A DNA stretch of 5,952 nucleotides from Verrucomicrobiota bacterium (GTDB lineage Bacteria; Verrucomicrobiota; Verrucomicrobiia; Verrucomicrobiales; DEV007): contig JAHDCN010000184.1 in assembly GCA_020629815.1 (NCBI GenBank), positions 1 to 5,952 of the forward strand, written 5' to 3'. Of the stretch, positions 4,745 to 5,952 are shown piece after piece. A program made the position numbers and the translations under genes. The stretch's first letter is position 1; every line of letters begins with the position of its first letter. The notes under the pieces were generated by a model that did not search any database, had not been told where the DNA came from, and saw only the letters and a list, made by a program, of their open reading frames with translations.

Positions 4745-5952
4745 ATGAGCGATCGCTATCAAATTCGCGAACAAATCGGTAAGGGAGGACTTGGTGCGGT
4801 CTATAAGGCTTTCGATAGCCAATTGCAGCGGGAAGTTGCGATGAAGCGGGTTCTCTCCACCGAGAATGGCACGCCTGAAGAAGTGCAGGAAGCGGGACAA
4901 AAGCTCATTGCTGAAGCTCAGACGCTTTCCTCATTGAATCACCCGAATATCGTTACGGTATTCGACGTCGGTACCGACGAAAAAGGCGGCTTCGTGGTAA
5001 TGGAGTTGCTGAAGGGGGAAACTCTCGACGAGACCGTGGAGCGTGGCGTTCTCACACAGGACGATTTTACTGAGGTTGTTTACCAAACTCTGGAAGGTCT
5101 CATCGCAGCTCAGGCGATTAATGTGATTCACCGTGACATTAAACCTTCCAACATCATGGTGATTTGGCAGGCGAGCGGAAAGTTCCAAACCAAGATCCTC
5201 GATTTCGGTCTGGCCAAATTCAGCAAGTCCCCTTCTGTCCAGACAATGGATCAGGACGACTCGGTCATGGGGTCGATTTTCTTCATGGCTCCTGAGCAAT
5301 TCGAGCGCGGTGAGCTGGATGCCAGAACGGACCTTTACCAGATGGGGTGTGTGTACTACTACGCGCTAACTGGTCAGTATCCATTCAATGGAGAAACGGC
5401 TCCGCAGGTGATGAATGCTCACCTCCAACACAGGGTAACCCCTCTGGAGCAAGTGCGTCCGGACCTTTCCCCTTCGATCTGCCAATGGGTGATGTGGTTG
5501 ATTAATCGCGACATCGAGCATCGTCCGGCTGACGCTCGCGAAGCTCTCGCCGCTTGGCCAAGAAACCCGGAGGCTCCCGGTGCGGTTCCCGTTCAACCCC
5601 TCCCGGTAGAACCAGTCGAGGAAGAGCCAAGTGCGCCGGTAAAAGTGATCACTTCCGCCAATCAGGCATCCGCCCCACCACAATTGGTCGTGGGTTCCAC
5701 GACAGGAAAACTAGTCACTCAGGCGAGCACTCCGCAGAAAACTCTGGCAACTGGAACAGGAGCCACGACTGGCACCACCGCGACTGCAGCAGCAGCTGAG
5801 TCTGGCGCACAACCATCGGCCCCGGTTCAACCGCCCAAGAGTAAGACTCCTTTGTATATCCTGATCGGTAGCGCCGCTTCCGTGCTGGCGATCATTGGAA
5901 TCTTTTTTGGCGTCAGCAGCGCTAAGAAGAAAAAAGCGGAACAACAGAAAGC
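4745..5952 (+). CDS. Hanks-type Ser/Thr protein kinase with C-terminal membrane anchor (partial)
   Basis: 402 codons are visible and the 3' end is outside the window. The kinase domain (about 5-270) is complete: glycine loop IGKGGLGAVY (11-20), VAMK Lys34, helix-C Glu57 in LIAEAQTL, catalytic HRDIKPSN (129-136, Asp131), DFG (153-155) and APE (182-184). HRD with Arg marks an RD kinase, activated by activation-loop phosphorylation. A Pro/Ala/Thr-rich linker (about 276-364) leads to a transmembrane helix (about 370-390, PLYILIGSAASVLAIIGIFF) and then a Lys-rich segment (KKKK, 394-397). The kinase would therefore face the cytoplasm if the N-terminus is inside, with a sensor or effector region after the helix. 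ATG 4745 begins right at the domain edge (MSDRYQI) and lacks a Shine-Dalgarno. A candidate terminator lies upstream, so membership in the RiPP cluster is doubtful. Confidence 0.92.
   Translation, partial: MSDRYQIREQIGKGGLGAVYKAFDSQLQREVAMKRVLSTENGTPEEVQEAGQKLIAEAQTLSSLNHPNIVTVFDVGTDEKGGFVVMELLKGETLDETVERGVLTQDDFTEVVYQTLEGLIAAQAINVIHRDIKPSNIMVIWQASGKFQTKILDFGLAKFSKSPSVQTMDQDDSVMGSIFFMAPEQFERGELDARTDLYQMGCVYYYALTGQYPFNGETAPQVMNAHLQHRVTPLEQVRPDLSPSICQWVMWLINRDIEHRPADAREALAAWPRNPEAPGAVPVQPLPVEPVEEEPSAPVKVITSANQASAPPQLVVGSTTGKLVTQASTPQKTLATGTGATTGTTATAAAAESGAQPSAPVQPPKSKTPLYILIGSAASVLAIIGIFFGVSSAKKKKAEQQK

Overview
The window is about 6 kb of roughly 54% GC bacterial DNA. Its centre is a compact operon for a ribosomally synthesised, post-translationally modified peptide (RiPP). 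No standard 16S or housekeeping marker is present. Several starts lack a Shine-Dalgarno sequence, a Hanks-type Ser/Thr kinase with a C-terminal membrane anchor is present, and the protein flavour is Gram-negative. Together these suggest Verrucomicrobiota or a related PVC-group bacterium, but that assignment is only an inference.

Layout, left to right. (1) 1-726, minus strand: N-terminal 242 residues of an ABC exporter membrane domain, cut by the window edge. (2) 727-1010: divergent intergenic region with a doubtful small ORF (811-975) and three tandem 22-bp repeats (925-990) just before the operon. (3) 1011-2255, plus: a radical SAM/SPASM peptide maturase resembling the GrrM/OscB (three-residue cyclophane) family. 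(4) 2336-2683: a 115-residue precursor peptide whose last 22 residues are a 9-residue repeat rich in Cys-aromatic-X-X units. (5) 2687-2737: a very GC-rich hairpin. (6) 2782-3981: a DUF692/MNIO (multinuclear non-heme iron oxygenase) with a roughly 110-residue C-terminal extension. (7) 3978-4607: a minimal subtilisin-like (S8) protease, translationally coupled to the MNIO by an ATGA overlap. (8) 4607-4640: a weak candidate terminator. (9) 4745 to the right edge: a Ser/Thr protein kinase, truncated by the window and probably a separate transcription unit.

Proposed pathway (inference): the radical SAM enzyme cross-links aromatic side chains in the W-R-R, F-S-N, W-R-N and Y-R-R triplets of the core. 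The MNIO oxidises one or more of the four cysteines that sit immediately before those aromatics. The S8 protease removes the leader, and the divergently encoded ABC protein exports the product. The distinctive point is that both metalloenzyme target types are interleaved in one repeated core, so the product would be a cyclophane peptide that also carries oxidised-cysteine groups.
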